A stretch of 64,000 bases of DNA, taken from the NCBI RefSeq assembly GCF_021533215.1, contig NZ_JAJNKA010000011.1:160263-224262 (forward strand), written 5' to 3'. Positions 16,718-25,379 of the stretch are shown in pieces. The stretch is from Portibacter lacus (GTDB lineage: Bacteria; Bacteroidota; Bacteroidia; Chitinophagales; Saprospiraceae). Within the stretch, counting starts at the first letter, position 1. Each line of letters begins with the position of its first letter. The notes under the pieces are model-generated. The model made no database searches, had not been told where the DNA came from, and saw only the letters and a list, made by a program, of their open reading frames with translations. Position numbers and translations under genes: made by a program.

Positions 16718-17005
16718 CTATGTTCGTAATAAATCGATAACTTGATCTATTTCACTTACATGAGCTTCTATTTTATTTCTAAATTCTTTTTTCTGATCAG
16801 GGTTTAGCTGATTAGAGTTAGATTCTTTATGGTTAGCTTTATTTTCTAGCTCGTTAATTATTACTTTTTGCTGTTTAAGCTTTTCAACTAAATTTTTATT
16901 CTCTTCTTTATAATATGCATTTTCCTTTTCCAGCATTTCTAATCGAGTTTTTAGCTGCTTAACTTTTAACTCAATATTACTTGCCTTTTTTAAAAGTGCT
17001 TGCAT
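16718..17005 (-). CDS. Coiled-coil protein upstream of zapA
   Basis: The 95-residue protein is almost entirely coiled coil (VKQLKTRLEMLEKENAYYKE, EENKNLVEKLKQQKVIINEL) with a short C-terminal helix (HVSEIDQVIDLLRT). It resembles ZapB in size and helical design but no sequence identity is claimed. Position directly upstream of zapA suggests a division role (inference). The element TATATTTG (17010-17017), an exact TAnnTTTG match, ends 5 nt before the ATG, so a leaderless transcript starting at or near the start codon is possible in addition to readthrough from pheT. Confidence 0.85.
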   Translation of the reverse strand: MQALLKKASNIELKVKQLKTRLEMLEKENAYYKEENKNLVEKLKQQKVIINELENKANHKESNSNQLNPDQKKEFRNKIEAHVSEIDQVIDLLRT

Positions 17006-17059
17006 AGTTCAAATATATTAATTTATTATCAAATAATTATGCCAATGATTTTCAGTTGG

Positions 17060-19495
17060 TTATTTCCGAATGAAAGCTCCTAAGTTTTTTTCGAATTTAT
17101 CCATCATCGATTTCATTACTTTATCTACTTCTTTATCTTTTAATGTCTTGTCTAATTCTTGAAACTCGAAACTTACTGCATACGATTTCTTGCCTTCTCC
17201 TAATTGCTCATCGTTTTTATAAACGTCGAATAAATTGACCTCCTTCAAAATCCGCTTATCCGTCTTTTTTGCAATCGATTCAACATCGCTGAATTTAACA
17301 TGATCTCCTACTACTAGCGCTAAGTCTCTTCTCACCTTAGGATATTTGCTGATTACAGAACTCTGTATTTTGTTCTTTGCTCCAGCTTTAACCACTTCAT
17401 TCCAGTCCAATTCCCCGAATACAACTTCTTGCTTAACACCCATTTTTCCAGATAGTTTTGGATGTAAGACGCCGATCTCTGCAATGACTTTCGGTCCTCG
17501 GTGATACTTGATACCGTATAAGTAATGTTCATTTTCAATTTCTGATACTTGAAAAGAATTTACACCTAAAGATTCAAGGAGTTGATTAACTGCTGATTTA
17601 ACATAATAAAAGCCTTGGTTCTCAATTTTCGCACTGTACATCCAAGATTCCTTATACAAGGAACCAGAAAGCGTTATACTTAATTGTTCTTTCTCCTTTA
17701 TTTCTTCGCCCTCTTTCCAATAAACTCTTCCGAACTCAAACAACTTAAGATCATTAACCTGTCTATTGACATTATATTCCACAGCTTCAAGTGCACTATG
17801 CACCATGTCAGCACGCATTACATTAAGGTGAATATTCGAAGTGTTATTGATGTAAACCAACTTGTCTTGCTCCGAAGCTTCGTAATATTTTGCTTGATTA
17901 AGCGATACCGCCATCATTTCATTAAAACCAAATCCACAAAGCAGATCAGCCGCTTTATTACGGAGTGCTGGCTTATTAGGCTTTGGCTTGTAAGAAATAT
18001 TACTGACTACTTTTTCAGGAATAGAAACTTTATTGAATCCGTAAATTCTTAAGACTTCTTCTATCACATCTGCTTCACGAAGTACATCAGCCTTATTCGT
18101 AGGTATTTTTACAATAATGCTATCATCATTTTCACTAATAATGTCAATGTGAAGTGCTTCAAGGATATTATTTACATTCTCTCTTGAAATATCGTCACCG
18201 ATCAGTCGGTTGATATTAGAATATTTAACTGGAATTTCCTTTGGCTCTATTTTTTGAGGATAAAGGTCAATGATCTCTGAAGCGATTTTTGCGTCTGCAT
18301 ATTCGACCATTAGTTGAGCTGCTCTCTTTAACGCTGTTACGGTTGAGTTAGGATTGCTTCCCTTTTCGAAAGTCACCGCCGCATCTGTTCTTAGAAGATG
18401 TCTAGTGCTGGTTTTTCGAATCGATTTCGGATTAAAATACGCACTTTCTAAAAAGATGCTCTTTGTAGTATCAGAAACACCTGAATCTAGACCTCCAAAG
18501 ACACCTCCTATACACATACCTTGATCATTTCCATCACAAATCATGACATCCTCCGGATGAAGTGTTCTTTCTTTTCCATCTAGATCTACGAAGGTAGCTC
18601 CTTCAGCAAGCGTTTGAACCTTGATATGGTTTCCTGCTATTTTTTCAGCATCAAAGGCATGTAATGGTTGTCCCATTTCATGTAGAACAAAATTAGTGAT
18701 ATCTACAACATTGTTTTTCGGATTGATGCCGATCGCCTTTAGATTATTTTTCAACCAATCTGGAGATTCCTTGATGACTATATTTTCAATTTTTACTCCT
18801 GAATATCGAGGAGCTCCATTTTCATCTATAAGGCTAACTTTAATTCCTCCATCACCGCTACCTTCCTTAAACGCAGAAAAGTCTGGATATGTAATTTTAC
18901 CATCATGATCTGTATTCACTTTCAGATATGCTGCTAAATCCTCTGCAACACCGATATGAGAAGTTGCATCAGAACGATTAGGCGTTAATCCTATTTCATA
19001 CACAATATCATTATTGATTTCAAATAATTCTTTAGCCCATTGGCCGACTTTTGTATCTTCAGGGAGGACCATGATTCCATCGTGACTTTCTCCTAGTCCG
19101 ACTTCATCTTCGGCACAAATCATTCCGTTAGAAACTTCGCCTCGGATCTTGCCAGCTTTGATTTTCCAAGCTTCTCCGTCAGGAGCATATAGTGTAGTTC
19201 CTACCGTTGCAACTAATACTTTCTGGTTTTTAGCTACATTCGGAGCACCGCAAACGATTTGGATTGCTTCTGCTTCACCGATGTCTACTTTCGTAAGGGA
19301 AAGTTTATCAGCGTTAGGATGTTTTCCGCATTCAATTACATGACCGACTTTGATTCCTTCGAGACCACCTTTTATCGTTTCAATTTCCTCCATTCCTTCT
19401 ACCTCAAGCCCTATAGCTGTTAGAATTTCAGAGATTTCCTCAGGACTTTGTTCAAGGATAATATATTGCTTAAGCCAATTGAGAGATATCTTCAT
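17060..19495 (-). CDS. pheT: Phenylalanine--tRNA ligase, beta subunit
   Basis: The 811-residue protein is full length. It opens with MKISLNWLKQYI, followed by the EMAP/OB tRNA-binding domain (about 40-155; GHVIECGKHPNADKLSLTKV), the B3/B4 editing domain (PRYSGVKIENI, NVVDITNFVLHEMGQPLHAF), the B5 domain, the catalytic-like core, and the C-terminal anticodon-binding FDX-ACB domain (SKYPKVRRDLALVVGD). With PheS it charges tRNA-Phe and hydrolyses mischarged Tyr-tRNA. pheS is not in the window, which is normal for phyla with unlinked pheS and pheT. The start is the only ATG that keeps the usual N-terminus. Confidence 0.98.
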   Translation of the reverse strand: MKISLNWLKQYIILEQSPEEISEILTAIGLEVEGMEEIETIKGGLEGIKVGHVIECGKHPNADKLSLTKVDIGEAEAIQIVCGAPNVAKNQKVLVATVGTTLYAPDGEAWKIKAGKIRGEVSNGMICAEDEVGLGESHDGIMVLPEDTKVGQWAKELFEINNDIVYEIGLTPNRSDATSHIGVAEDLAAYLKVNTDHDGKITYPDFSAFKEGSGDGGIKVSLIDENGAPRYSGVKIENIVIKESPDWLKNNLKAIGINPKNNVVDITNFVLHEMGQPLHAFDAEKIAGNHIKVQTLAEGATFVDLDGKERTLHPEDVMICDGNDQGMCIGGVFGGLDSGVSDTTKSIFLESAYFNPKSIRKTSTRHLLRTDAAVTFEKGSNPNSTVTALKRAAQLMVEYADAKIASEIIDLYPQKIEPKEIPVKYSNINRLIGDDISRENVNNILEALHIDIISENDDSIIVKIPTNKADVLREADVIEEVLRIYGFNKVSIPEKVVSNISYKPKPNKPALRNKAADLLCGFGFNEMMAVSLNQAKYYEASEQDKLVYINNTSNIHLNVMRADMVHSALEAVEYNVNRQVNDLKLFEFGRVYWKEGEEIKEKEQLSITLSGSLYKESWMYSAKIENQGFYYVKSAVNQLLESLGVNSFQVSEIENEHYLYGIKYHRGPKVIAEIGVLHPKLSGKMGVKQEVVFGELDWNEVVKAGAKNKIQSSVISKYPKVRRDLALVVGDHVKFSDVESIAKKTDKRILKEVNLFDVYKNDEQLGEGKKSYAVSFEFQELDKTLKDKEVDKVMKSMMDKFEKNLGAFIRK

Positions 19496-19566
19496 TTACT
19501 TGTTTATCGTGTTATATTTTTCCTAAAGGTTAAGTATCAATTCTAACCTCTAAAAACTAAAAGCCC

Positions 19567-19574
19567 CAAAGATA
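19567..19574 (-). promoter_or_regulatory. -7 element of the pheT operon promoter
   Basis: TATCTTTG on the minus strand is an exact match to the Bacteroidota TAnnTTTG -7 element, about 70 nt upstream of the pheT start. No convincing -33 TTTG was found at the usual distance, so confidence is moderate. Confidence 0.5.
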
Positions 19575-19654
19575 AGAATGTTACTAATGAAACCTGCATT
19601 GTTACGCCCAAAAATAAATGGGTAGTCAATTGCTAGTCTAAAGACTTGATAAAT

Positions 19655-19692
19655 AGAAAAAAACTGCTTGCAGGATAATAGAGCAAGCAGTT
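19655..19692 (-). terminator. Intrinsic terminator after aqpZ
   Basis: A perfect 10-bp stem AACTGCTTGC/GCAAGCAGTT is followed by TTTTTTT on the minus strand, 67 nt downstream of the aqpZ stop codon. Confidence 0.9.
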
Positions 19693-19758
19693 AATAATCA
19701 TAGGAAATTGCAATATTTTATAGATAGTTAAGCGCTTACAATGCGCTGCGTTAAATAA

Positions 19759-20445
19759 CTATTCTTTTTCAGTTGAAATGAATTTGTAGACGACTCCAGC
19801 AAGGATGGCTCCAGCAATAGGTGCTACCCAGAAGAGCCACAGCTGACCTAGTGCCCAGTCTCCAGCAAATAATGCTTGACTAGTACTTCTTGCAGGATTT
19901 ACAGATGTATTGGTTACAGGTATACTGATGAGGTGTATTAAGGTCAGACATAAACCAATTGCAATACCAGCAAGTCCTGCCGGTGCCTTGGGGTATGTGG
20001 AACCTAGAATAATAAATAGAAAAAAGAAAGTAAGCACAAATTCTGTTATTAATGCTGCTAGCATGCTGTATCCAGCGGGAGAATGTTCTCCATAGCCATT
20101 AGCTGCGAAGTCTCCTACTTCATAACCGACTTTTCCTGAAGCAATTAAATATAGTGTTGCTGCTCCAGCGATACCTCCTAAAAGTTGAGCGCCAATGTAA
20201 CCCAATAAATCTTTTCCTTCGAATCGACCTCCGACCCATAATCCAATAGAGACAGCAGGGTTAAGATGGCAACCTGAAATATGGCCGATGGCATAGGCCA
20301 TTGTTAGAACAGTAAGACCAAAAGCTAATGAAACACCTACGAAGCCAATACCTAATTCTGGGTAAGCAGCTGCTAGAATAGCACTACCACATCCACCAAG
20401 TACTAACCAAAATGTTCCGAAGAATTCTGCGATTAATTTTTTCAT
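19759..20445 (-). CDS. aqpZ: Aquaporin Z
   Basis: The 228-residue membrane protein has six hydrophobic segments and the two half-helix motifs of aquaporins: [19 protein letters not shown] and [16 protein letters not shown]. The Phe/His/Arg-type narrow selectivity of AqpZ is suggested by HLNPA, the His in [10 protein letters not shown] and the Arg in NPARS. This fits a water channel rather than a glycerol facilitator, which usually has longer loops and GLYAR-like residues. It is monocistronic with its own terminator. Confidence 0.95.
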   Translation of the reverse strand: MKKLIAEFFGTFWLVLGGCGSAILAAAYPELGIGFVGVSLAFGLTVLTMAYAIGHISGCHLNPAVSIGLWVGGRFEGKDLLGYIGAQLLGGIAGAATLYLIASGKVGYEVGDFAANGYGEHSPAGYSMLAALITEFVLTFFFLFIILGSTYPKAPAGLAGIAIGLCLTLIHLISIPVTNTSVNPARSTSQALFAGDWALGQLWLFWVAPIAGAILAGVVYKFISTEKE

Positions 20446-20556
20446 TGTTTTAAGTTTCGTTTAACAATATTTCTTCTTTGGACTAGAAAAGAATATAAAA
20501 GTCACAAAAAACCTAAAAATGAGGATGATCATGTTGTAGATTCGGGTTGGAACCAA

Positions 20557-20589
20557 ACAAAAAAAAGCCACTCAGAAATGAGTGGCTTT
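20557..20589 (-). terminator. Intrinsic terminator after rplI
   Basis: The stem AAAGCCACTCA/TGAGTGGCTTT with a 4-nt loop is followed by a T-rich run on the minus strand, 26 nt after the rplI stop codon. It ends the rpsF-rpsR-rplI operon. Confidence 0.92.
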
Positions 20590-20614
20590 GTATCTTATAA
20601 GTAAGTGAGATTTA

Positions 20615-21064
20615 TTAATCTGCTTTTACTACTTCAAAGTCAACTTTCGCATCTACTTGAGGATGTAAGTTTAGAACAGCAGTATATTTTCCTAAAGTTT
20701 TAATGTCTTCAGGAAGAACAATTCTTCTTCTTTCTACATCAACATCCTGCTCTTCTTTAAGCTTATTAGCTATCTGAAGATTAGTTACACTACCGAAGAT
20801 TTTACCAGAAGTTCCTGATTTTGCAGGAATAGTAAGGGTAACATCTTTAAGTTTTTGCGCTATTTCTTGGAATTCACTTAATCGTGCAGCACGTTCTGCT
20901 TCTTCCTTAGCGATGATGTCGTTTAATTTACCTTTGTTCTGAGCATTAGCGATAAGGCCAAGCCCACGCGGGATAAGATAGTTTCTACCGTAACCATTTT
21001 TCACAGTTACAATTGAATGCTTATCTCCCAGGTTATCTATATCTGTTAATAATATTATATTCAT
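20615..21064 (-). CDS. rplI: 50S ribosomal protein bL9
   Basis: The 149 residues show the bL9 N-terminal domain (MNIILLTDIDNLGDKHSIVTVKNGYGRNYLIPRG), the long connecting helix (KGKLNDIIAKEEAERAARLS), and the C-terminal domain (TIPAKSGTSGKIFGSVTNLQIA). It binds 23S rRNA near the L1 stalk. It is the last gene of rpsF-rpsR-rplI with 26-nt spacing, the usual order in bacteria lacking a ssb or priB insertion. Confidence 0.98.
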   Translation of the reverse strand: MNIILLTDIDNLGDKHSIVTVKNGYGRNYLIPRGLGLIANAQNKGKLNDIIAKEEAERAARLSEFQEIAQKLKDVTLTIPAKSGTSGKIFGSVTNLQIANKLKEEQDVDVERRRIVLPEDIKTLGKYTAVLNLHPQVDAKVDFEVVKAD

Positions 21065-21090
21065 TTCTAAGTATTTTTTTAGTTAAGCAA

Positions 21091-21357
21091 TTACTTAAAA
21101 AGATCAGTTACATAAGGAAGCATTGCTAGGTGTCTAGACCTTTTGATAGCTACTGCTACTTTTTTCTGATATTTTAAAGAGTTTCCAGAAATTCTTCTAG
21201 GAAGAATTTTTCCTTGTTCATTAATAAACTGAGCTAAAAAATCTGGATCTTTATAATCGATGTGCTTGATTCCAAATTTTCTAAATCTACAGTACTTTTT
21301 ACGCTGCTTCCCGATGTTCGGGTTACTTAGAAATTTTATATCGTCTCTATTTGCCAT
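21091..21357 (-). CDS. rpsR: 30S ribosomal protein bS18
   Basis: The 88-residue protein has the bS18 core ([31 protein letters not shown], then [21 protein letters not shown]). It pairs with bS6 on the platform of the small subunit. The N-terminus carries KYCRFRKFG, with only one Cys where zinc-type S18 proteins have several, so it is the zinc-free form. Gap to rpsF is 27 nt. Confidence 0.98.
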   Translation of the reverse strand: MANRDDIKFLSNPNIGKQRKKYCRFRKFGIKHIDYKDPDFLAQFINEQGKILPRRISGNSLKYQKKVAVAIKRSRHLAMLPYVTDLFK

Positions 21358-21384
21358 GATTCGAATCTTTAATAAATGATAAAA

Positions 21385-21879
21385 TTATTCCTCTTCTGTC
21401 TTAGTGACAGCAGGTGGAACAGGAGGTTTAGTTGGAACTGGTGCTGGAGCTTTAGCTTTTGATGCAGCAACAGCTTCAGTAGGAGCAGCAGATCTAGAAG
21501 GCTTACGGCCATCTTTCTTATCTTTTTTGTCCTTCTTGGTAATCTTACCAATTTTACCTTCTCTTTTATCTTCGTTATATTTCACGCCGTATTTGTCTAA
21601 TGCAACAGTTAAGAATCTCATGATTCTTTCGTCTCTTCGCATTGACAATTCTAGATTTGAAATGATAGCACCGCTTTCGATTTCAAATTCTAAGCTGTAA
21701 TAGATCCCTGAAGATCTTCTGTTTATAGGATACGCTAACTGGCGTAATCCCATCTCATCCATGTTTACGATTTTTCCACCGCCGTCTTTAACGAGGTCTT
21801 CGTATGTCTGAGCTGTCCCTTTAATTTCATCGCTGGACAGTACTGGATCAACGATGAAAGTTACTTCATAATTTCGCAT
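21385..21879 (-). CDS. rpsF: 30S ribosomal protein bS6 with extended C-terminal tail
   Basis: Residues 1-100 are a standard bS6 (MRNYEVTFIVDPVLSSDEIK, GLRQLAYPINRRSSGIYYSL). The remaining ~64 residues form a low-complexity tail: first Lys/Asp-rich (KDKKDKKDGRK), then Ala/Pro-rich (APAPVPTKPPVPPA) with an acidic end. E. coli also has a modified Glu tail, but this one is far longer. Extended bS6 tails occur in Bacteroidota and are probably disordered. It is the first gene of the operon, with a consensus promoter at 21920-21950. Confidence 0.96.
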   Translation of the reverse strand: MRNYEVTFIVDPVLSSDEIKGTAQTYEDLVKDGGGKIVNMDEMGLRQLAYPINRRSSGIYYSLEFEIESGAIISNLELSMRRDERIMRFLTVALDKYGVKYNEDKREGKIGKITKKDKKDKKDGRKPSRSAAPTEAVAASKAKAPAPVPTKPPVPPAVTKTEEE

Positions 21880-21919
21880 TAATAAAGTTTAATTTTTAAA
21901 TATTGTTTAAAATGGAGCG

Positions 21920-21950
21920 CAAAGATAGTATTTTTATAATCTTTTGCAAA
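21920..21950 (-). promoter_or_regulatory. Promoter of rpsF-rpsR-rplI
   Basis: On the minus strand, TTTG (21947-21950) and TATCTTTG (21920-21927) are separated by 19 nt, matching both Bacteroidota primary-sigma elements. The -7 element lies about 40 nt upstream of the rpsF start codon. Confidence 0.8.
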
Positions 21951-22166
21951 CGAAGTTGTTTAAAAAACATATTATTAATTTCTTCACATGTCATTGATTC
22001 TCAATATTTCACCTTTTTTTAGATCCGTCCGCTGTCTAGCGGATGAATCTCAAAAAACGCATCATTGTGTGAATCAAGCCTATCCGCCGCAATGCTATGG
22101 AAGGCGGGCACATGCAAATAATCTGAACATTTGTTATTAAAACAACTTCAATAATAACTTGCTCTA

Positions 22167-23423
22167 ATGCATAGACTTATCTACTTATTTCTAATAATTT
22201 TACCATTTTCGTGTATGAAAAAGGCTGAAATCAATATTCCCGTACCTAATCCGACTAGCTATGATATGGCGAACACACCACTTACGGAAGATGTATTTTA
22301 TGATAAAATACTTGGCGCACTGGTCGGTTCGGCCATCGGTGATGCGATGGGAGCACCTACAGAGATGTGGGATAGAAACGATATCCAGGCGAAATTTGGT
22401 TTTGTAAATGGCTTGACACCTGTTATAAGAGAAAAAAGCCCAGAAGGTACTTGGCAACATAATATGATTTCCGGATCTACGACTGATGATACCCGATGGA
22501 AAATGTTAGTAGGTCAATATTTGATCGAGAATAAGGGGGAAATGTCTCCGGATTCATTTGCCAAATTTATTGTTACTTATTATCAATCATTGCTCAAGGG
22601 ATTAAGTAACAAAGAAGTTCTCAACTCAACGGATGTGTTGGAAGATGAAATGGAAAAGGTGGATTGGATTAAAGAATGGGCGCGAGTTGCCTTGGTTTAT
22701 GGAAAGGATGAAGTCGAATATGCAGCGGCGCAGAATAGATTTTATGGAGGTGAAATGGCATGTGGTGGTTTGCTTTATTCGCCAATGTTTGGATTAACTG
22801 CCACAAGTTCAGAAAAGGCCTATCGAACAGCATTCGAGCATTCCTTTTTTGATATTGGTTATGCACGAGATCTTTCAGCATTGGCATCGGTGATGACGAA
22901 TTTGGCATTATATCATGAATCCATTGATACTATACTGACGGAAACGTTTAAGGTTGACCCTTTTAAATACAAAGAAAGTCGCTTAATAGGACGATTGTCT
23001 TATAATATGGCGATGGAGGCGAAAGGAATTGTCCAAGCACCTATAGAAGTAGAACAAGATCAAATATTCGATACACCACCTTTAAATTTTAAAGGAAGTC
23101 CAGAGGATTGGTATCGACTCAATAATATTTATGATAGACTCTCTTCCACCCAGCGATCTATTGCCTTTCATGCAGGAGAAATCTGGCAGATACTTATTGC
23201 GGGCTTGACTTATGGTGATGGCGATATTCTAAAAACCATGCAATTCATTGTAAACTATGGTCGAGATAATGATACCGTCGCAGCAATTGCGGGTATGATT
23301 TTAGGTGCAAAGGTTGGGTTCACAGGATTGCCTGTGGAAATTAGAGACGAAGTTGTAAGAGTAAGTAAGGATGTAATGGGTATAGACTTAAAAGAACTTG
23401 CTAAGAAGTTGGTGAAGAATTAA
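22167..23423 (+). CDS. ADP-ribosylglycohydrolase family lipoprotein
   Basis: The 418-residue protein starts with a lipoprotein signal (lipobox LPFSC, Cys16). The ADP-ribosylglycohydrolase (DraG/ARH-like) fold follows: ILGALVGSAIGDAMGAPTEMW near the N-terminus, the metal-binding STTDDTRW segment, and the C-terminal GRDNDTVAAIAGMILGAKVG with the second Asp cluster. Such enzymes use two Mg ions to remove ADP-ribose or related N- or O-glycosidic groups. Export to the cell envelope is unusual for the family, so the substrate may not be an ADP-ribosylated cytosolic protein. It is monocistronic. Confidence 0.92.
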   Translation: MHRLIYLFLIILPFSCMKKAEINIPVPNPTSYDMANTPLTEDVFYDKILGALVGSAIGDAMGAPTEMWDRNDIQAKFGFVNGLTPVIREKSPEGTWQHNMISGSTTDDTRWKMLVGQYLIENKGEMSPDSFAKFIVTYYQSLLKGLSNKEVLNSTDVLEDEMEKVDWIKEWARVALVYGKDEVEYAAAQNRFYGGEMACGGLLYSPMFGLTATSSEKAYRTAFEHSFFDIGYARDLSALASVMTNLALYHESIDTILTETFKVDPFKYKESRLIGRLSYNMAMEAKGIVQAPIEVEQDQIFDTPPLNFKGSPEDWYRLNNIYDRLSSTQRSIAFHAGEIWQILIAGLTYGDGDILKTMQFIVNYGRDNDTVAAIAGMILGAKVGFTGLPVEIRDEVVRVSKDVMGIDLKELAKKLVKN

Positions 23424-23617
23424 AGTGTCAAGTATAGCTTGTAAAAGATTCTGGTTTTACTCGAATACTTAATCTTGAATAATATTCTCATCTGAGTAAA
23501 CCACGTCATGTTCTAGCTCTAATCATTAATAAAAACGCTCTTGGTTTTGTTTACTTTGTATTTCTTTACCAAAGTAGTAGACGAGAATTTATAACAATGG
23601 ACGATTTTGAATATTAC
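23424..23617. other. Intergenic spacer between convergent genes
   Basis: About 190 nt between the convergent ADP-ribosylglycohydrolase gene and the interrupted PKD gene. No clear terminator hairpin or repeat was recognised. Confidence 0.4.
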
Positions 23618-24400
23618 TCAAATAGCTGAAGATTTTGCAATTTTCTTGTTGTAAAAATATTGTGCGGTGAAAATGAAGAACAATAGTAATAGAATAATTA
23701 GGCCCCATTCTCCCATGACTGGGACAGCAACATTAACCTGTAATGTGGCTGACGCTGACCCACTATTTCCCGCATCTTAGGTTAGATCGCTGGTTGTGTT
23801 AACAAAGGCGCCAGTAACAGTTGCTGTTACATCTACCATGATTTCACATGATGAATTTGCTCCGACATCCCCACCTGAATAAGATATACTTGTAGAACCT
23901 AGAGCAGCGATTATAGATCCTCCTATGCAAGTTGAGGAAATATTTGGAACAGCGCTGACCTGAAGACCTGCAGGCAGATTATCCACAAAGGATAAATTGG
24001 CTGAAGTAGCGTTGGAGATGGAATTGTCTATCGTAAATATTAAAGTGGTGGATTGCCCCTCAGATATCATCGGTGGATCAAAAGCTTTGCTGAAAATAGG
24101 AACAGGAGGCAATATGGAGACAGTTTGACAAGTGGAGTCTGAACCAAAATTATTTGCTACGGTCAAACAAGTCGTATAATTTCCATACGCGCCAAATGTA
24201 TGCGTAACATTTTGCTGAGTGGATGTATTACCATCTCCAAAATCCCACAACCAAGTAGTAGGTGACTCTGTTGAAAGGTCTGTAAAATCTACTGATTGAT
24301 TATTCACAACAAAGGAAAATACTGACTCAGGCATTTGACCTTGAAGAGAGGAACTAGAGAGCCCAAGAATTAAAATTACTAAGACTAAAACATGTTTCAT
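23618..24400 (-). pseudogene. PKD-domain surface protein with IPTL-CTERM-like signal, interrupted by an in-frame stop
   Basis: Residues 1-207 encode a signal peptide, a PKD domain (FTDLSTESPTTWLWDFGDGN, HTFGAYGNYTTCLTVAN) and a DUF11-like module (STTLIFTIDNSI, VDNLPAGLQVS). A TAA codon at 23777-23779 follows TTSDLT. The same frame then continues for 53 codons (DAGNSGSASATLQVN) into VPVMGEWGLIILLLLFFIF and a basic tail ending at TGA 23618-23620. That tail matches the IPTL-CTERM sorting-signal layout (Pro-x-x-Gly-Glu-Trp-Gly-Leu, hydrophobic helix, Lys end). The gene is therefore either nonsense-mutated or makes a shortened secreted form. If real, the 207-residue product loses its anchor. An exact TACCTTTG -7 element lies at 24423-24430. 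Confidence 0.82.
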
Positions 24401-24422
24401 GGTGATGATTTTTGAGATATGG

Positions 24423-24430
24423 CAAAGGTA
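24423..24430 (-). promoter_or_regulatory. -7 element upstream of the PKD gene
   Basis: TACCTTTG on the minus strand matches TAnnTTTG and lies 22 nt upstream of the start codon. No -33 TTTG was recognised at the expected distance. Confidence 0.45.
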
Positions 24431-24543
24431 TCAAAATAAACTGAAGGATATTTACTTTTCTCTTGCTTGCTTCGGCAAGTTAGGTATAGTTGAGTTTGTT
24501 ATTGTTACGCAAATGTTTGAGGCGTCTTCTTTAAATAAATAAC

Positions 24544-24690
24544 TTTCATACCACCGAGCCGGAGGAATGAAAGGATCGTTGAACTGGGTGATTGTGAGAT
24601 ATTTTGTTTCCGGAGCATTATGGTGAATATGCTTATGAGTTTTATAAATAGCTCGGCGATCTTTCCGCTTCGCTCCTAGCTCAACGATCT
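24544..24690. repeat. Inverted REP-like pair on the 3' side of the transposase
   Basis: ACCGAGCCGGAGGAATGAAA with GGATCGTTGAACT (24547-24582) is in opposite orientation to AGCTCGGCGATC, TTTCCGCTTCGCTCC and AGCTCAACGATCT (24651-24690). The GGATCGTTGA and TCAACGATC halves can pair, giving a large hairpin of the REPIN kind. The first half is nearly identical to 2013-2045. Confidence 0.7.
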
Positions 24691-24694
24691 ATCG

Positions 24695-25312
24695 CTAATT
24701 TCTTCGGTAATTTTCTTTATAATCATGATGTAATAGAAAGAATTGTTCTTTCCCACCAAGAAATTCTAACATTTCATTCTTAGCTATTTGTGTGTTAACT
24801 TCATTGGCATAAGCGTTATAAGAACAAAATTGCCAATACCTATAATTATTTGTTATTCCATGATGTATAGGATTGTGGTGAACATAACAAAGGAGTTGCG
24901 AAAGCCTTGTATGGGACTTTATCAAAACTCTCTTAGTACCTTGCTTAAAGAGCTGTCCCATTCTTTTATATCTTTTATTAAAAGATAATGTATATCCACT
25001 TAGCATCCTAGAGAGTTGGCTTTCTAGGAATTTATTCAAAGATACCTGACCATTTATTAACTCTCTTGAGCAAGAAGTTTGCTCGCTTTCAATTTGAACT
25101 AAATTAATTTCTAGAACACGAATCAAGAAATGAAAATGATTTGGCATCAGGCAGTAAGAGTATCCTTTCATGTAAGGGCACATATACTTTCTGAATCTAC
25201 TTAGGAATCTATCATAATCTTGTTTTGGCTTAAATAATAATTCATTACCAACAACTTTGTTGTATAGATGATAGTAATCACCTTCTTGAAAAATATCTCT
25301 TTGATATCGCAT
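24695..25312 (-). CDS. REP-associated tyrosine transposase (RAYT, Y1_Tnp)
   Basis: The 205-residue protein is a full-length single-copy IS200/IS605-type HUH nuclease. It starts RYQRDIFQEGDYYHLYNKVV, has the metal-binding HxH in YCLMPNHFHFLIRVLE, and the catalytic-tyrosine helix CYVHHNPIHHGITNNYRYW, followed by the CSYNAY segment. RAYT proteins are domesticated relatives that mobilise or maintain REP/REPIN repeats. REP-like elements immediately flank both ends (24544-24690 and 25330-25376), and many related copies occur elsewhere in the window. There is no accessory TnpB and no direct-repeat target duplication, fitting RAYT rather than an active insertion sequence. Confidence 0.9.
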   Translation of the reverse strand: MRYQRDIFQEGDYYHLYNKVVGNELLFKPKQDYDRFLSRFRKYMCPYMKGYSYCLMPNHFHFLIRVLEINLVQIESEQTSCSRELINGQVSLNKFLESQLSRMLSGYTLSFNKRYKRMGQLFKQGTKRVLIKSHTRLSQLLCYVHHNPIHHGITNNYRYWQFCSYNAYANEVNTQIAKNEMLEFLGGKEQFFLLHHDYKENYRRN

Positions 25313-25329
25313 AATTTTTATTTATAAAT

Positions 25330-25376
25330 TAGCTCGCCGATCCCTGCACTCAGTTTCGGCTCGACGATCTGATGTT
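25330..25376. repeat. REP-like element on the 5' side of the transposase
   Basis: AGCTCGCCGATC, a 15-nt C/T-rich spacer and GGCTCGACGATCTG form the direct-repeat arrangement of the REP family, in the same orientation as the copy at 24651-24690. It overlaps the end of comM by no more than the last few bases. Confidence 0.7.
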
Positions 25377-25379
25377 TGA

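Noticed and set aside
17684..18052. 122-codon plus-strand frame inside pheT
   Set aside because: Antisense to a complete phenylalanyl-tRNA synthetase beta chain, with no domain or start context.
24695..25312. An intact IS200/IS605 insertion sequence
   Set aside because: There is a single small transposase with REP-like flanks, no tnpB, and no clear subterminal hairpin ends of a full element; RAYT fits better.
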